DNA of 57,826 nt from Bacteroidota bacterium. Its GTDB lineage: Bacteria > Bacteroidota > Bacteroidia > NS11-12g > UBA955. This document shows, in pieces, positions 43,658 through 52,803 of the stretch. The notes beneath the pieces are model-generated. The model saw only the letters and a program-made list of their open reading frames with translations. It was not told the origin of the DNA and did no database searches. Position 1 is the first letter of the stretch; every line of letters starts with the position of its first letter. Both the position numbers and the translations under genes were made by a program. The stretch covers positions 1 to 57,826 of the forward strand of contig CANMBF010000016.1 of the NCBI GenBank assembly GCA_947496065.1. The letters are read 5' to 3'.

Positions 43658-44312
43658 TGCATTCCATGGCTAATAAGAAACCTGAATCGAAAGATATACT
43701 TATAAAATCTGTCGTTGAAACTTTATTACTACTGCTAGTGGAATAGGGGAACTTTAGATCGGTGTTTGTAAGGTTCCAATCAAGATTAGTGGTGACAATA
43801 TTTTTCACCTCATTTAAGGGTAATAGTGAAAAATTATCTCCTTTATTTTTGTGCTTTTTGAAGCCGGAATCAATGGCGTATATTTTTGAGTGGTCATCTA
43901 ACATTACCATATTGATTTGTTTGTGATATCGCGCAAGTGTGCCAATATTATTTAAATAATGGTCGCTGCGCTTACCTGTGGCCCAAACAATATTTACTGC
44001 AGCCATTTCTTTTTTTATCAAATATTCAATGCCCTTTTCAAGGTCGGTTTTGTTTTGGTCGGGGGTAAATTCAATGGCAGTATCTGGGGGTATTTGGTCG
44101 CGTATAGTATCAATATTTAAGCCATCAAAATCGCCTAAAGCAACATCGAATTTAATGCCTAGTTCTAACACACGACTAAGTGCACCATCTAACACCACAA
44201 TAAATGGACTCCACTCAAGCAATTGGTTGAGTAAATCCATAGAACATGCATGACCATTGGCTATGATTAATGCGGGTTCTTGACCTTCTCTTACGATGTG
44301 GTGTGATGACAT
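43644..44312 (-). CDS. thiN: Thiamine pyrophosphokinase
   Basis: A 222-residue kinase that makes thiamine diphosphate from thiamine and ATP. VVLDGALSRVLELGIKFDVALGDFDG has the GDFDS-type Asp pair. PDQNKTDLEKGIEYL is the DQx(n)TDLEKA box, and ATGKRSDHYLNNIGTL the GGRxDH box. Family and fold are clear. The ATG follows the stop of the BNR-repeat gene with zero spacing, and its end overlaps the GT39 start. The three form a tight operon without obvious functional link. No TPP riboswitch is seen. Confidence 0.88.
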   Translation of the reverse strand: MSSHHIVREGQEPALIIANGHACSMDLLNQLLEWSPFIVVLDGALSRVLELGIKFDVALGDFDGLNIDTIRDQIPPDTAIEFTPDQNKTDLEKGIEYLIKKEMAAVNIVWATGKRSDHYLNNIGTLARYHKQINMVMLDDHSKIYAIDSGFKKHKNKGDNFSLLPLNEVKNIVTTNLDWNLTNTDLKFPYSTSSSNKVSTTDFISISFDSGFLLAMECNDLD

Positions 44313-46739
44313 TTATTTACTTACATTGAAGACGCTGCTTTCGGTTTTTCCTTCGGTTTCGATATTAATGATATAATTCCCACTTTGCAATGTTTCGATT
44401 GCAAAACTATTTATACCCGCTGTTAACTTTCCACTTTGAATTAGTTCTCCCAACATATTGTAGATGCTATAATTGGCAACATTGTATTGCGTATTTAATT
44501 CAATATTTAACAGATTGTTGGCAGGTACAGGAAAAATTTGAAAAAGTGAATTCGTCTTTAAAGTATTTTTCAAACCAACATTGGAATTGTTTTTGATAGT
44601 AGCCTTGAATACACCACGACCATGCGTGAAAAAATAGATATCTTTTTTATTAACACTTACTTTGATACTGCTTACAACAACATTCGGAACGCGGGTGTCC
44701 TTAATCCATGTTGTACCACTGTCTTCGGTAACATACAGACCAAAATCGGTCCCTGCAAAAATAACTTTTTCAGGATTAATAGGATCGCATTCCACCCAAT
44801 TGACAGGTAAGCCTTTCGGTAAATTACCACTGATGTTTTTAAATTTAGGTGTTCCGGAAAGCATATTGATACCTTTGTATAATCGGCCAGAATCGTTGAT
44901 ACTACTATAGGCTAAATATACCCTATCGCGGTAGCCTGGAATCACTTTAATGCTACTGCAAAATGAACTTTTAATTGCATTAGGAAGTTTAGCGTAAAAG
45001 TTGATGAGTTTAGGTTTGGCATTTAACATTGAATCGAATCCCATTAAACAATTACTGCCCCCTGCATAAACTGCAGGATTTGCATCGTATGAGGAATTGG
45101 AAGCAAATAGTTTTCCATTAGTGATACTGCCTAGTTTTGTGAAATTATTGCCACTGTTTTTACTAATTAATAAGTTTAAACCTGCTGGATATATCACCCA
45201 ATCGCTGTTGTATTCACTCACATCATAAGGTTGTATGAACCATATACCTGCACTACCTGATGGCAAGTTATTACTAATGTTATTATCTACGAGTCCTTCA
45301 CGTCTCACAACTACGCCATTTTGATAGGATAGGTAGCGGGTATCCTCTAAGGCATTGTGATAAAATACATAAGCACCATCTCCACCGAAAATGCGGTTGA
45401 AATCAGTTGCTCCACTCAAGCTCTCGTTGGTACCATTGTCTTGACAACCGCCCATGAAATTATTGCTGTGAGGCGATACCGCTCCTGAGTAAAACTGTGT
45501 AATGTTAAAGCCGTTATTAAGTGATTTAAATTTTGAAAAATCATTCCATTTGTAAATACATATTCCACCATCACAACCAACCAATAATTCTGAATCATTC
45601 ATGTTTTGTGCAACATGGTGATCTGCGTGCATATCATTGGCTTTATTCCATGAATTTCCGCCATTGTTACTGTATCCGGCATCTAATGATGCAATGTAAA
45701 TACTATTTGTGTCATCTGATTTAACAGACATGGTTAAACAATACCAAGTGAAGCTAAATTTAACGATGCCATTAGGATTAGATTTAAGTGTGAATGTTTT
45801 ACCAGTATCGCTCGATTTATAAAAACCATTTAATACACCAGAGTACCCATTGTCAACACCAGAAATAGCGGCATAGACCACGTTTGGAAATTCTTTACAA
45901 TAAGCCAATTCTCCTCGGGCAGTTGAACTCGAATTGATTGAACTAATTTTAGCAAAAGAGCCTAAGTTTCCGTTAGCTGATCGGTAAACCCCTAAGCCTT
46001 TAACAGCGAATAATACACTGCCATTTGGTAAAACTTCTAGGTCATTAATTTCTGTAGTAGTTGCATATACTTTTGAAAATGTTATACCAGCATTTGTGCT
46101 TCTCCAAAGGCCTGCCGATTCGGTAGATATATACAGCACATTGGTATCCTTTGGTGAGCATTTGATACTCCAGCAAAAGTTAAAAGCCGCAATATTTGTT
46201 GCACTTAATTGGGAAAAGGAGTTACCTCCATCAGTTGATTTAAATACGCCCGCCCCAAGAATATCAGCACTGTTGCCACTGCCTTCACCCGTACAATAGT
46301 AAATAATATTGGGTTGAAACGGATTTTGATCCATACCGGTTACAGAAGGACTTATCTGTTGGTCATTGATAACGCGCCATGAAATACCCTTGTTGTCAGA
46401 AATAAAAATCCCACCAGAGACGCCACTAGCAATTATACGGTTAGGATTACTTAGGTCTGTAATCATCCCTCTAGTTCTTCCGGCAATATTATTTGGGCCT
46501 ACTTCAGCTAAATTAAGTAAGGCATCAGAGGTGGCTCTTTTGATTGATTGCGGCATCCAGTTGTAATGTGTTAAATCGGGCATCACATTGGTGCCATTGG
46601 TTTTGATATAAAGCAGTTGTTCTTGATAACCAGGATGGGCTGCCTTTTCAGATTTGGTAGTTTTAGTCGTAAATTTGCTGCAACTGAACAATAATAAAAG
46701 CGCAAAGGGAAACAATAAGTGATATTTTTGTATAGACAT
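44313..46739 (-). CDS. BNR/sortilin-type beta-propeller lipoprotein with T9SS type A domain
   Basis: An 808-residue surface protein. From ATG 46739 it has a lipoprotein signal peptide with lipobox LFSC (Cys about residue 19). The body has repeated Asp-box units: SDNKGISWR, STDGGNSFSQL, SSDTGKTFTLK, SKNSGNNFTKL and TEDSGTTWIKD, as in BNR and VPS10-type propellers. The last ~75 residues (FQIFPVPANNLLNIEL...) are a T9SS type A sorting domain. Carrying both a lipobox and a sorting domain is unusual. A TACTTTTG box 6 nt before the ATG excludes the longer frame to 46799. thiN follows directly. Confidence 0.8.
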   Translation of the reverse strand: MSIQKYHLLFPFALLLLFSCSKFTTKTTKSEKAAHPGYQEQLLYIKTNGTNVMPDLTHYNWMPQSIKRATSDALLNLAEVGPNNIAGRTRGMITDLSNPNRIIASGVSGGIFISDNKGISWRVINDQQISPSVTGMDQNPFQPNIIYYCTGEGSGNSADILGAGVFKSTDGGNSFSQLSATNIAAFNFCWSIKCSPKDTNVLYISTESAGLWRSTNAGITFSKVYATTTEINDLEVLPNGSVLFAVKGLGVYRSANGNLGSFAKISSINSSSTARGELAYCKEFPNVVYAAISGVDNGYSGVLNGFYKSSDTGKTFTLKSNPNGIVKFSFTWYCLTMSVKSDDTNSIYIASLDAGYSNNGGNSWNKANDMHADHHVAQNMNDSELLVGCDGGICIYKWNDFSKFKSLNNGFNITQFYSGAVSPHSNNFMGGCQDNGTNESLSGATDFNRIFGGDGAYVFYHNALEDTRYLSYQNGVVVRREGLVDNNISNNLPSGSAGIWFIQPYDVSEYNSDWVIYPAGLNLLISKNSGNNFTKLGSITNGKLFASNSSYDANPAVYAGGSNCLMGFDSMLNAKPKLINFYAKLPNAIKSSFCSSIKVIPGYRDRVYLAYSSINDSGRLYKGINMLSGTPKFKNISGNLPKGLPVNWVECDPINPEKVIFAGTDFGLYVTEDSGTTWIKDTRVPNVVVSSIKVSVNKKDIYFFTHGRGVFKATIKNNSNVGLKNTLKTNSLFQIFPVPANNLLNIELNTQYNVANYSIYNMLGELIQSGKLTAGINSFAIETLQSGNYIINIETEGKTESSVFNVSK

Positions 46740-46745
46740 AAAGTA

Positions 46746-46753
46746 CAAAAGTA
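46746..46753 (-). promoter_or_regulatory. Candidate -7 box abutting the BNR lipoprotein start
   Basis: TACTTTTG, 6 nt before the ATG at 46739; predicts a leaderless or nearly leaderless transcript of a three-gene operon. Confidence 0.5.
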
Positions 46754-46777
46754 ATTCAAACGTGTTTAAAATAAAAG

Positions 46778-47440
46778 ATGCAAAAGTTACAGTTCCCAAT
46801 ATCAGCCCTCTTATTTATTTGTTTATTCGCTTGCTCGGCTAAAACAAACAATAATTCAACAAACATTGTTAGCAATAAATCCAATATGAATGATACTAAT
46901 TTAAAAAGAGATACTGCCACCTTTGCTGGCGGTTGTTTTTGGTGCATTGAAACCACAATGGCGCGCCTTAAGGGTGTTGATACTGTGATTAGTGGCTACA
47001 CTGGAGGTAAGACAAAAGATCCAACCTACAGAGAAATATGTTCGGGTTTTACTGGTCATGCTGAAGCTGTTCAAATAATATACAATCCAGAAATAGTGGA
47101 TTATAATACTTTGTTAACGGTGTTCTTTACGATGCATGATCCAACCCAATTGAACAGACAAGGAAATGATGTTGGAACACAGTACCGTTCTGCAATTTTT
47201 TACAATAGTCAAGCACAAAAAGACAGTGCCGAAGCTTTTATCAATAAATTGACCATTGATAAAGTGTTTGATAATCGAATTGTTACCGAATTGCAGCCTC
47301 TTGGTGTTTATTATAACGCAGAAGATTATCACCAAGATTATTACAATCAAAACAGATTGGAAAACAGTTATTGTACGGCCGTTATCGACCCTAAAGTTAG
47401 TAAATTAAGAAAGACTTTTAGTCATTTGCTCAAAGATTAA
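46778..47440 (+). CDS. msrA: Peptide methionine-S-sulfoxide reductase, lipoprotein form
   Basis: MsrA repairs methionine-S-sulfoxide. GGCFWCIE holds the catalytic Cys53. GYTGGKTKDPTYREIC, GHAEAVQI and TQLNRQGNDVGTQYRS are family-specific, and a late Cys (ENSYCTAVIDP) can resolve the sulfenate. Unlike cytoplasmic MsrA, it has a lipoprotein signal with lipobox LFAC (Cys19), so it likely repairs proteins outside the cytoplasm. The 220-residue length includes a ~45-residue leader and linker. It is divergent from the BNR lipoprotein by 38 nt and convergent with the next gene by a 4-nt overlap. Confidence 0.92.
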   Translation: MQKLQFPISALLFICLFACSAKTNNNSTNIVSNKSNMNDTNLKRDTATFAGGCFWCIETTMARLKGVDTVISGYTGGKTKDPTYREICSGFTGHAEAVQIIYNPEIVDYNTLLTVFFTMHDPTQLNRQGNDVGTQYRSAIFYNSQAQKDSAEAFINKLTIDKVFDNRIVTELQPLGVYYNAEDYHQDYYNQNRLENSYCTAVIDPKVSKLRKTFSHLLKD

Positions 47441-48054
47441 TTGTTCTTACGAGCACCAAATTCTCGCATTTTCTGATCTTGGTATTTTTGATTTTCAACA
47501 TCAAAAATATGTTTATTCTCATCTGTATTATTCTCGTAATACCTTGACATGGCATTTGAATAATCAGGGTATTCCTCCAAATACCTAGCTTCTATAAGCG
47601 TTCTATAAGGCATAAAATACATAATGGCAAAGCACACCATCCAAATAAAGTAACGCAGGTTATGTACGAATTCAATTTTGCGGGTAACAAGTTGAACAAT
47701 AACTAAAAACATGAGGCCTAGAATAATAGTTAAGCCGCTAACCATAAGCATTGCATTTGCGCCAGGCCATAGCATTAGTTTAAATAAAAGACCAGACAGT
47801 ATGTTACTTAATATGATTCCTAAAATTGCACCCATGGTAATTTTGAGGGCACTTAGATTTTCATAAGTTGACTTGTTAAAAATTTTATAAATATGTTTAT
47901 TGTTAAGCAATAAAAAACCAAAAAGGAAATATATAATAGCCAACAACAGACTCGAAAAAATGACGATTGTATTTGTTGTTTCTGTAACACCATTTAAAAT
48001 AAAAATGGAAGAAACAAAAATAATAGCAAGCAGTATTATTTCAGTCTTGCGCAT
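47437..48054 (-). CDS. Integral membrane protein of unknown function
   Basis: A 205-residue protein with six hydrophobic segments in the first ~155 residues (for example TEIILLAIIFVSSIFIL, NTIVIFSSLLLAIIYFLF, FIWMVCFAIMYF). It includes LMLWPGANAML, a WPGA-type loop seen in several Bacteroidota membrane proteins. The C-terminal ~50 residues are polar and Tyr/Glu-rich. No catalytic motif is recognised. A near-match to the -7 box (TACGATTG) lies 1 nt from the ATG. It sits just downstream of a putative beta-barrel gene. Confidence 0.6.
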   Translation of the reverse strand: MRKTEIILLAIIFVSSIFILNGVTETTNTIVIFSSLLLAIIYFLFGFLLLNNKHIYKIFNKSTYENLSALKITMGAILGIILSNILSGLLFKLMLWPGANAMLMVSGLTIILGLMFLVIVQLVTRKIEFVHNLRYFIWMVCFAIMYFMPYRTLIEARYLEEYPDYSNAMSRYYENNTDENKHIFDVENQKYQDQKMREFGARKNN

Positions 48055-48066
48055 GCAATCGTATGT

Positions 48067-48720
48067 TTAAAGTGCAATACAGAAACCCAAGTTCATTCTT
48101 AATTGAACACCCCTTTGATAAGGTGAAATTAAGCCAATATTGAGTTGTTCATGGTGGTCTCCTGTTACAGGTATATAAATGCCACCGCCCAATGATAAAT
48201 CAAGATAAATATTCTCGAAAACAGATTTCCTTAAACCCATCATATAACCAAATGCAACTGTTGATGCCATTCTATTTTCGTCAATTTTATTTTCTTTTTG
48301 AATATACGGATTGTAGGTGGTTGTATAATATGTTTCAGTGTATTTCATCGACAATGTCTTGAAAGCAACAAATGGCCCTATCCATACATTTTTAATATAG
48401 TTGTTTGGTTTTCGGTAAAAGCGGTATTGTCCTTCAACTTTTACACCATTCATATCTGAATAGCCATCCTTTTTCAACTTATACAAACCAGGATTGGTAG
48501 ATGTATAAAAACCAACTTGTGTATAGAATGATTCTTTATGAGCGGTTGCCTTTTCGTAACCCATCTCAAAGCCTCCGACCAATAATGGAACTGGCACAAA
48601 ATGAATCATTTTATTAAATGGCGTATTGCGCGTTACTGCACTGTATTCTTTTTGAGCGAATGCAGTAGAAGAAATAAATACAGTTAAAATGATAAAATTT
48701 AAAATCCTTAAGCCTTTCAT
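48067..48720 (-). CDS. Putative outer-membrane beta-barrel protein
   Basis: A 217-residue protein with a signal peptide (LRILNFIILTVFISSTAFAQ) and alternating amphipathic strands rich in Tyr, Gly and Phe (QVGFYTST, VEGQYRFYRKP, VAFGYMMGLRK). It ends RMNLGFCIAL in barrel style. The periodic strands fit an outer-membrane barrel of the OmpW-like size class. No motif gives a substrate. A TAAGTTTG box lies 4 nt before the ATG. It is followed 12 nt later by a membrane protein gene on the same strand. Confidence 0.6.
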   Translation of the reverse strand: MKGLRILNFIILTVFISSTAFAQKEYSAVTRNTPFNKMIHFVPVPLLVGGFEMGYEKATAHKESFYTQVGFYTSTNPGLYKLKKDGYSDMNGVKVEGQYRFYRKPNNYIKNVWIGPFVAFKTLSMKYTETYYTTTYNPYIQKENKIDENRMASTVAFGYMMGLRKSVFENIYLDLSLGGGIYIPVTGDHHEQLNIGLISPYQRGVQLRMNLGFCIAL

Positions 48721-48724
48721 AATT

Positions 48725-48732
48725 CAAACTTA
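48725..48732 (-). promoter_or_regulatory. Candidate -7 box abutting the barrel gene start
   Basis: TAAGTTTG, 4 nt before the ATG at 48720; predicts a leaderless mRNA. Confidence 0.5.
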
Positions 48733-48757
48733 AGCGAATTAAACTAAAAACCAATCA

Positions 48758-49852
48758 TTACATAAAAGGAATTTTTACGACTTTAGCTTTGAGTGCTTTG
48801 TCTCTCACCTCAATATAAATCTCAGAATCAAGCGCATTAAATGGTGAATTAACATAACCCAAACCGATCGCTTTTCCAAGCGTAGGAGATTGTGTTCCTG
48901 AGGTTACTTCACCTATAGTGTTGCCTTGGGCATCTTTGATCATATAATGTTGACGGGGAATACCACGGTCAATCATTTCGAAACCAACCAATTTTTTCGA
49001 AACACCATTGTCTTTTAGCGATTTATGGTAAGCACTATTCACAAAGTCTTTTGTAAATTTTGTGATCCAACCTAATCCAGCTTCAATTGGAGAGGTGGTG
49101 TCATTGATATCATGGCCATATAAGCAAAAACCTTTTTCAAGTCTTAAGGTATCTCTGCAACCTAAACCCGCAGGAAGAATTCCGAATTCAGCACCTGCTT
49201 CAAAAACAGCATCCCATAATTTCTTAGCGTCTTTATTCCATACATATAATTCGAATCCGCCTGCACCAGTATATCCAGTATTAGAAATAATAACATCTTC
49301 GCAGCCACCAATTGTTCCTGTTTTGAATGAATAATATTCCATTGACGACAAATCCACATCAGTTATTTTTTGAAGTGCTTTTATAGCATTAGGTCCTTGA
49401 ACTGCCAATAAACTTAATTGATCACTGATGTTTTCCATCTGAACACCGAATGTATTATGCGATGAAATCCAATTCCAATCTTTTTCAATGTTCGAGGCGT
49501 TAACAACTAAATAATATTCGTTATCGTTGTATTTATAAACCAATAAATCATCTACAATACCACCAGTGTTATTTGGTAAACAGCTGTATTGAACCTTTCC
49601 GTCTATTAATTTGGAAGCGTCATTGCTTGTAACCAATTGAATTAAATCTAATGCTTTTTCACCTTTCAAAACGAATTCACCCATATGAGAAACATCAAAT
49701 ACACCAACACTGTTGCGCACTTGATTGTGTTCCAGAATTAAGTTACTGTATTGAACCGGCATATTAAATCCAGCAAATGGCACCATTTTGCCACCAAGAG
49801 CAATGTGTAAATCATTAAGTGCAACTAATTTTAGAGCTTGTGTATCGTCCAT
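48758..49852 (-). CDS. gcvT: Aminomethyltransferase (glycine cleavage T-protein)
   Basis: A 364-residue folate enzyme that transfers the methylene group from aminomethyl-lipoyl H-protein to tetrahydrofolate, releasing ammonia. [44 protein letters not shown] and [21 protein letters not shown] are diagnostic, the last holding the catalytic Asp/Arg. GcvP and GcvH are not adjacent. No glycine riboswitch is seen in the short upstream gap, which instead has a TATCTTTG box 7 nt from the ATG. It could use glycine made by Tdh and Kbl. Confidence 0.95.
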   Translation of the reverse strand: MDDTQALKLVALNDLHIALGGKMVPFAGFNMPVQYSNLILEHNQVRNSVGVFDVSHMGEFVLKGEKALDLIQLVTSNDASKLIDGKVQYSCLPNNTGGIVDDLLVYKYNDNEYYLVVNASNIEKDWNWISSHNTFGVQMENISDQLSLLAVQGPNAIKALQKITDVDLSSMEYYSFKTGTIGGCEDVIISNTGYTGAGGFELYVWNKDAKKLWDAVFEAGAEFGILPAGLGCRDTLRLEKGFCLYGHDINDTTSPIEAGLGWITKFTKDFVNSAYHKSLKDNGVSKKLVGFEMIDRGIPRQHYMIKDAQGNTIGEVTSGTQSPTLGKAIGLGYVNSPFNALDSEIYIEVRDKALKAKVVKIPFM

Positions 49853-49859
49853 ATGGCGG

Positions 49860-49867
49860 CAAAGATA
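49860..49867 (-). promoter_or_regulatory. Candidate gcvT -7 box
   Basis: TATCTTTG, 7 nt before the gcvT ATG; predicts a very short leader. Confidence 0.5.
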
Positions 49868-49922
49868 ATTGAATATTGGAATTAATTTTCAATTTGCACT
49901 TTGAAGTAACATTGAAAAACCA

Positions 49923-50696
49923 CTATAGTATAAGCTTCGCCTCGTTCCACCATTGGTCCATCTGAGCTAAGCCAACAGTTCGTAAATCAAGGTTAAGTTC
50001 TTTTGCTCTTGCTTCTATATGGTTAAAACGCTTAATGAATTTTCGATTGGTTTTTTCAAGAGCATCGTCTGGATTGATATTGCTAAACCTTGCATAGTTC
50101 ACCAAAGAGAACAACAAATCGCCTAATTCATTTTCTTTTTCTTCATCCGAAATGGCCTCCTTAAATTCTAATAATTCTTCGTCAACTTTGGCCCATACTT
50201 GTTCTTTTGTATCCCAATCAAAACCAACTTGTGCTGCTTTTTCCTGCATACGGTAGGCTTTTACCAAGGCTGGCATCGACTTTGGTACACCGCTTAATAC
50301 AGATTTATTTTCATTGCCTTTTTCCTTTAGTTTAATTTGTTCCCAATTTTGTTTAACCGTTTCACTATCCTCAGCGATTACCTCGCCATAAATATGGGGA
50401 TGTCTGCGAATTAATTTTTCGCATAATTGGGTCAACACATCTTCAATACTAAACTGCTTTTTTTCTTCTCCGATTTTTGCATAAAAAACAATGTGTAGTA
50501 GGATATCGCCTAATTCTTTCTTGATTTCCTCTGCATCGTTTTTTAGAATTGCATCACTTAGTTCGTAAGTTTCTTCAATGGTAAGATGTCTAAGCGATTC
50601 AGTGGTTTGTTCCTTATCCCAAGGACACTTCTCCCTTAGTTCATCCATTATGGTTAAGAGTCTTCCAAAGGCTTCTAATCTTGAGTCGGTTTGCAT
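49923..50696 (-). CDS. mazG: Nucleoside triphosphate pyrophosphohydrolase
   Basis: A house-cleaning NTP pyrophosphatase of 257 residues with two MazG domains. The first has CPWDKEQTTESLRHLTIEETYELSDAI and ELGDILLHIVFYA. The second has EELLEFKEAISDEEKENELGDLLFSLVNYARF. Each EExxE...ExGD set binds Mg. The C-terminal LAQMDQWWNEAK matches the family. It may also affect ppGpp level, as E. coli MazG does. A TAATTTTG box lies 4 nt before its ATG, so its mRNA is predicted to be leaderless. Confidence 0.94.
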   Translation of the reverse strand: MQTDSRLEAFGRLLTIMDELREKCPWDKEQTTESLRHLTIEETYELSDAILKNDAEEIKKELGDILLHIVFYAKIGEEKKQFSIEDVLTQLCEKLIRRHPHIYGEVIAEDSETVKQNWEQIKLKEKGNENKSVLSGVPKSMPALVKAYRMQEKAAQVGFDWDTKEQVWAKVDEELLEFKEAISDEEKENELGDLLFSLVNYARFSNINPDDALEKTNRKFIKRFNHIEARAKELNLDLRTVGLAQMDQWWNEAKLIL

Positions 50697-50700
50697 GGGT

Positions 50701-50708
50701 CAAAATTA
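50701..50708 (-). promoter_or_regulatory. Candidate mazG -7 box abutting the start
   Basis: TAATTTTG, 4 nt before the ATG at 50696, about as close as a promoter can be for a leaderless mRNA. Confidence 0.5.
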
Positions 50709-50735
50709 CAGATTTATTTTAAGCCATTGACTGAA

Positions 50736-51446
50736 TTAAAATAGTTTACCAAATTTCGCCTTCCACTTAAATTTTGTGAAGGATTCATTCCCCCTAATGT
50801 CAATTCTTTGGATACTGTAAAGTTGTTTTAAATTAAACTTATTTATCCTGTTGCCAATGCGCATGGCATAAAGAATACCGGCATTTTTGAATACTTGAAT
50901 TAATGTATTGAATTGCCCTTTGTCTTTTTTTGGGAATGAACCATATGTATATGCCCATACCGGTTCTATTGGGATTGAAAGCGTGCGAAATTGATTTATA
51001 CAATTTTGAATTTCAGCTTCCCAAAGTTTAGGATCAAGATCCATCAAACTAACATGCTTTTCGCTGTGATAACCATATGTTACGTAATCTTGCATTTCAA
51101 TAAGTTGGCTTGTATTAAGAAATTCTTGCTCCTGATTGTCATGCATTAATTTCTTACCTACAAAGTCACCTACTAAAAAGATTGAAAAAGGTATTTTTAG
51201 TGCCTTAAAAATAGGATAGGCAATTGTATAATTATTGAGATAGCCGTCATCAAAAGTGATTAATAAAGGTTTATTAGGTAGCGGTTCATTATGCTTAATA
51301 AAGTTTGTTAAATGGTGTAAAGTGATAAAGTTGTATCGGTCTTTCAACCAATGCAGTTGCATTGTTAATTGTTCCTCAGAAACAGTTAGAAAATCTGTGT
51401 CTGACTTCGCAACCTTATGATACATTAATACCCGAAGTCCACTCAT
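50736..51446 (-). CDS. Polysaccharide deacetylase family protein
   Basis: A 236-residue CE4-type (NodB homology) protein. The catalytic and metal Asp lie in LLITFDDGYLNN. VTYGYHSEKHVSLM has the H-x4-H pattern equivalent to the metal-binding HS/TxxH motif. AYTYGSFPKKD is a motif 3 variant of RxPY/G. It lacks a signal peptide, so it may act on a cytoplasmic or lipid-linked sugar. Its ATG overlaps the TGA of the glycosyltransferase upstream, so the pair is co-translated and probably builds or edits the same glycan. Confidence 0.83.
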   Translation of the reverse strand: MSGLRVLMYHKVAKSDTDFLTVSEEQLTMQLHWLKDRYNFITLHHLTNFIKHNEPLPNKPLLITFDDGYLNNYTIAYPIFKALKIPFSIFLVGDFVGKKLMHDNQEQEFLNTSQLIEMQDYVTYGYHSEKHVSLMDLDPKLWEAEIQNCINQFRTLSIPIEPVWAYTYGSFPKKDKGQFNTLIQVFKNAGILYAMRIGNRINKFNLKQLYSIQRIDIRGNESFTKFKWKAKFGKLF

Positions 51447-52189
51447 TTTTTTGAATTTAATTCGTGTAATTTTAGGTACTTAACCACGTGGTACCAAGCA
51501 CTCAAATAACTCCATATAAAACCCGCTTTACCATTCATAAAATTTCTATAAACAAAGTAGTGCTTTATGAAATAAAATGGGAAGCTTGTAACAGACAAAA
51601 ACAAGGACCTTTGCTTTCCCTTATCTTTTAGCTTAATAGCGCCAATACTGGTGTATTGGTTAAATTTGTCGAAGTAATGTTTAAGGTCTTTGTAACTGTA
51701 ATGTAAAACGACATTTTTTAAATCTCTAATTGTTCCATTTATCTTGACTTTCTCATGGACCTTGGCCTCATCAAAATTTCCTGATAATTTATTGAATAAA
51801 CGAAGATGCTTATAATTACTCTCTTTTCCATGAAGAAAAACTTTGCCTAAAAAGACGTGCCGAATGGGAATTGTAAAACCTGCTGTTGACCCGTTTTTAA
51901 AATCAATTGCCAATATTTCTTTTATTAATTCATCACTTAGCACCTCATCAGCATCAATGTTAAGAATCCATTGATGTGCGGCCTTACTCACTGCAAATTG
52001 CTTTTGTGTGCCAAAGCCATCAAAAGCGCGATTGAATATTTTACATCCAAATTGTTCAGCAATTTCCAAAGTATTATCGGTGCTATTATCATTCACTAAA
52101 ACAATATCATCGCACCAATGAAGTTTTGGAAGTGATAATTGAAGATTATCGGCTTCGTTCTTTGCAATAATGATAACTGAAATGGACAT
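51443..52189 (-). CDS. Glycosyltransferase family 2 (WaaE/KdtX-like)
   Basis: A 248-residue GT2 enzyme beginning ISVIIIAKNEADNLQLSL. VLVNDNSTDNTLEIAEQFGC and ILNIDADEVLSDEL hold the nucleotide-sugar binding Asp residues. HLRLFNKLSG and VHEKVKINGTI are typical of the WaaE/KdtX group that glycosylates LPS core. I choose ATG 52189 over the TTG at 52201 because a near-consensus box (CATTTTTG, 52199-52206) overlaps the TTG. It is coupled by ATGA to the deacetylase gene. Confidence 0.85.
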   Translation of the reverse strand: MSISVIIIAKNEADNLQLSLPKLHWCDDIVLVNDNSTDNTLEIAEQFGCKIFNRAFDGFGTQKQFAVSKAAHQWILNIDADEVLSDELIKEILAIDFKNGSTAGFTIPIRHVFLGKVFLHGKESNYKHLRLFNKLSGNFDEAKVHEKVKINGTIRDLKNVVLHYSYKDLKHYFDKFNQYTSIGAIKLKDKGKQRSLFLSVTSFPFYFIKHYFVYRNFMNGKAGFIWSYLSAWYHVVKYLKLHELNSKK

Positions 52190-52281
52190 TGGGCGGCTCA
52201 AAAATGCAGAAAACTAATGAGATTATAAAAATTAAATCAAGATTAGTAATGCACCATTACCAGCATATGGCTTAAAAAATG

Positions 52282-52794
52282 CTAGGATTGCTTTCTCTTT
52301 TTAGGATTGATTAAGCTATCTGAAGGAAGCGTTATTTCCATTTTTAAACGAATGCCTTTTGCCCAATCAATCAATTCGGTTTTTTGTGCATCTGATAATT
52401 TTGCATCGCCATGAATGATTGTATAGGAATATAAGGGCATTTCACTTTCTTCAACTTCTTCAATTAACTCCTCTAATTTATGGTATTGGCGGTAATGGGG
52501 ATATTTGGCAAACTCATCAAAATTCAACTTGCGCTTACCCTCTTCAACATGATCGTTTAACCACCATGCCACTGGCTGAATATTGGCATACCAAGGATAA
52601 ACAGTTTTATTGCTGTGGCAATCATTGCATGCTATTGTTAAAATAACATCTATTGGTTCGGGCACACTGTATATACTTGCAATACTATTCACTTTTATAC
52701 CACTTTCATTTTTAGCAGGTTTGAAAAATTGCATTATTATGAGCAATACAGCTAATACAAGCAATGATTTTTTAAGAATGTTTTTAAATTTCAT
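52282..52794 (-). CDS. Haem-binding domain protein (Haem_bd), membrane-anchored
   Basis: A 170-residue protein with an N-terminal membrane anchor or signal (KKSLLVLAVLLIIMQFF) and a c-type haem motif CNDCH in ACNDCHSNKTVYPWY. PVAWWLNDHVEEGKRKLNFDE and ESEMPLYSYTIIHGDAKLS are characteristic of the Haem_bd family of Bacteroidota, proposed periplasmic cytochromes. I choose ATG 52794. The TTG at 52806 lies inside the TAATTTTG box 9 nt upstream. It stands alone between a glycosyltransferase and the large T9SS gene. Confidence 0.85.
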   Translation of the reverse strand: MKFKNILKKSLLVLAVLLIIMQFFKPAKNESGIKVNSIASIYSVPEPIDVILTIACNDCHSNKTVYPWYANIQPVAWWLNDHVEEGKRKLNFDEFAKYPHYRQYHKLEELIEEVEESEMPLYSYTIIHGDAKLSDAQKTELIDWAKGIRLKMEITLPSDSLINPKKRKQS

Positions 52795-52803
52795 AATGAA
52801 ATT

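Noticed and set aside
44313-44400. TPP riboswitch near thiamine pyrophosphokinase
   Set aside because: The gene starts directly after the stop of the upstream gene, leaving no room, and no THI-box sequence is visible.
49853-49922. Glycine riboswitch upstream of gcvT
   Set aside because: The gap is 70 nt, holds no paired aptamer structure that I can recognise, and contains a promoter box 7 nt from the start.
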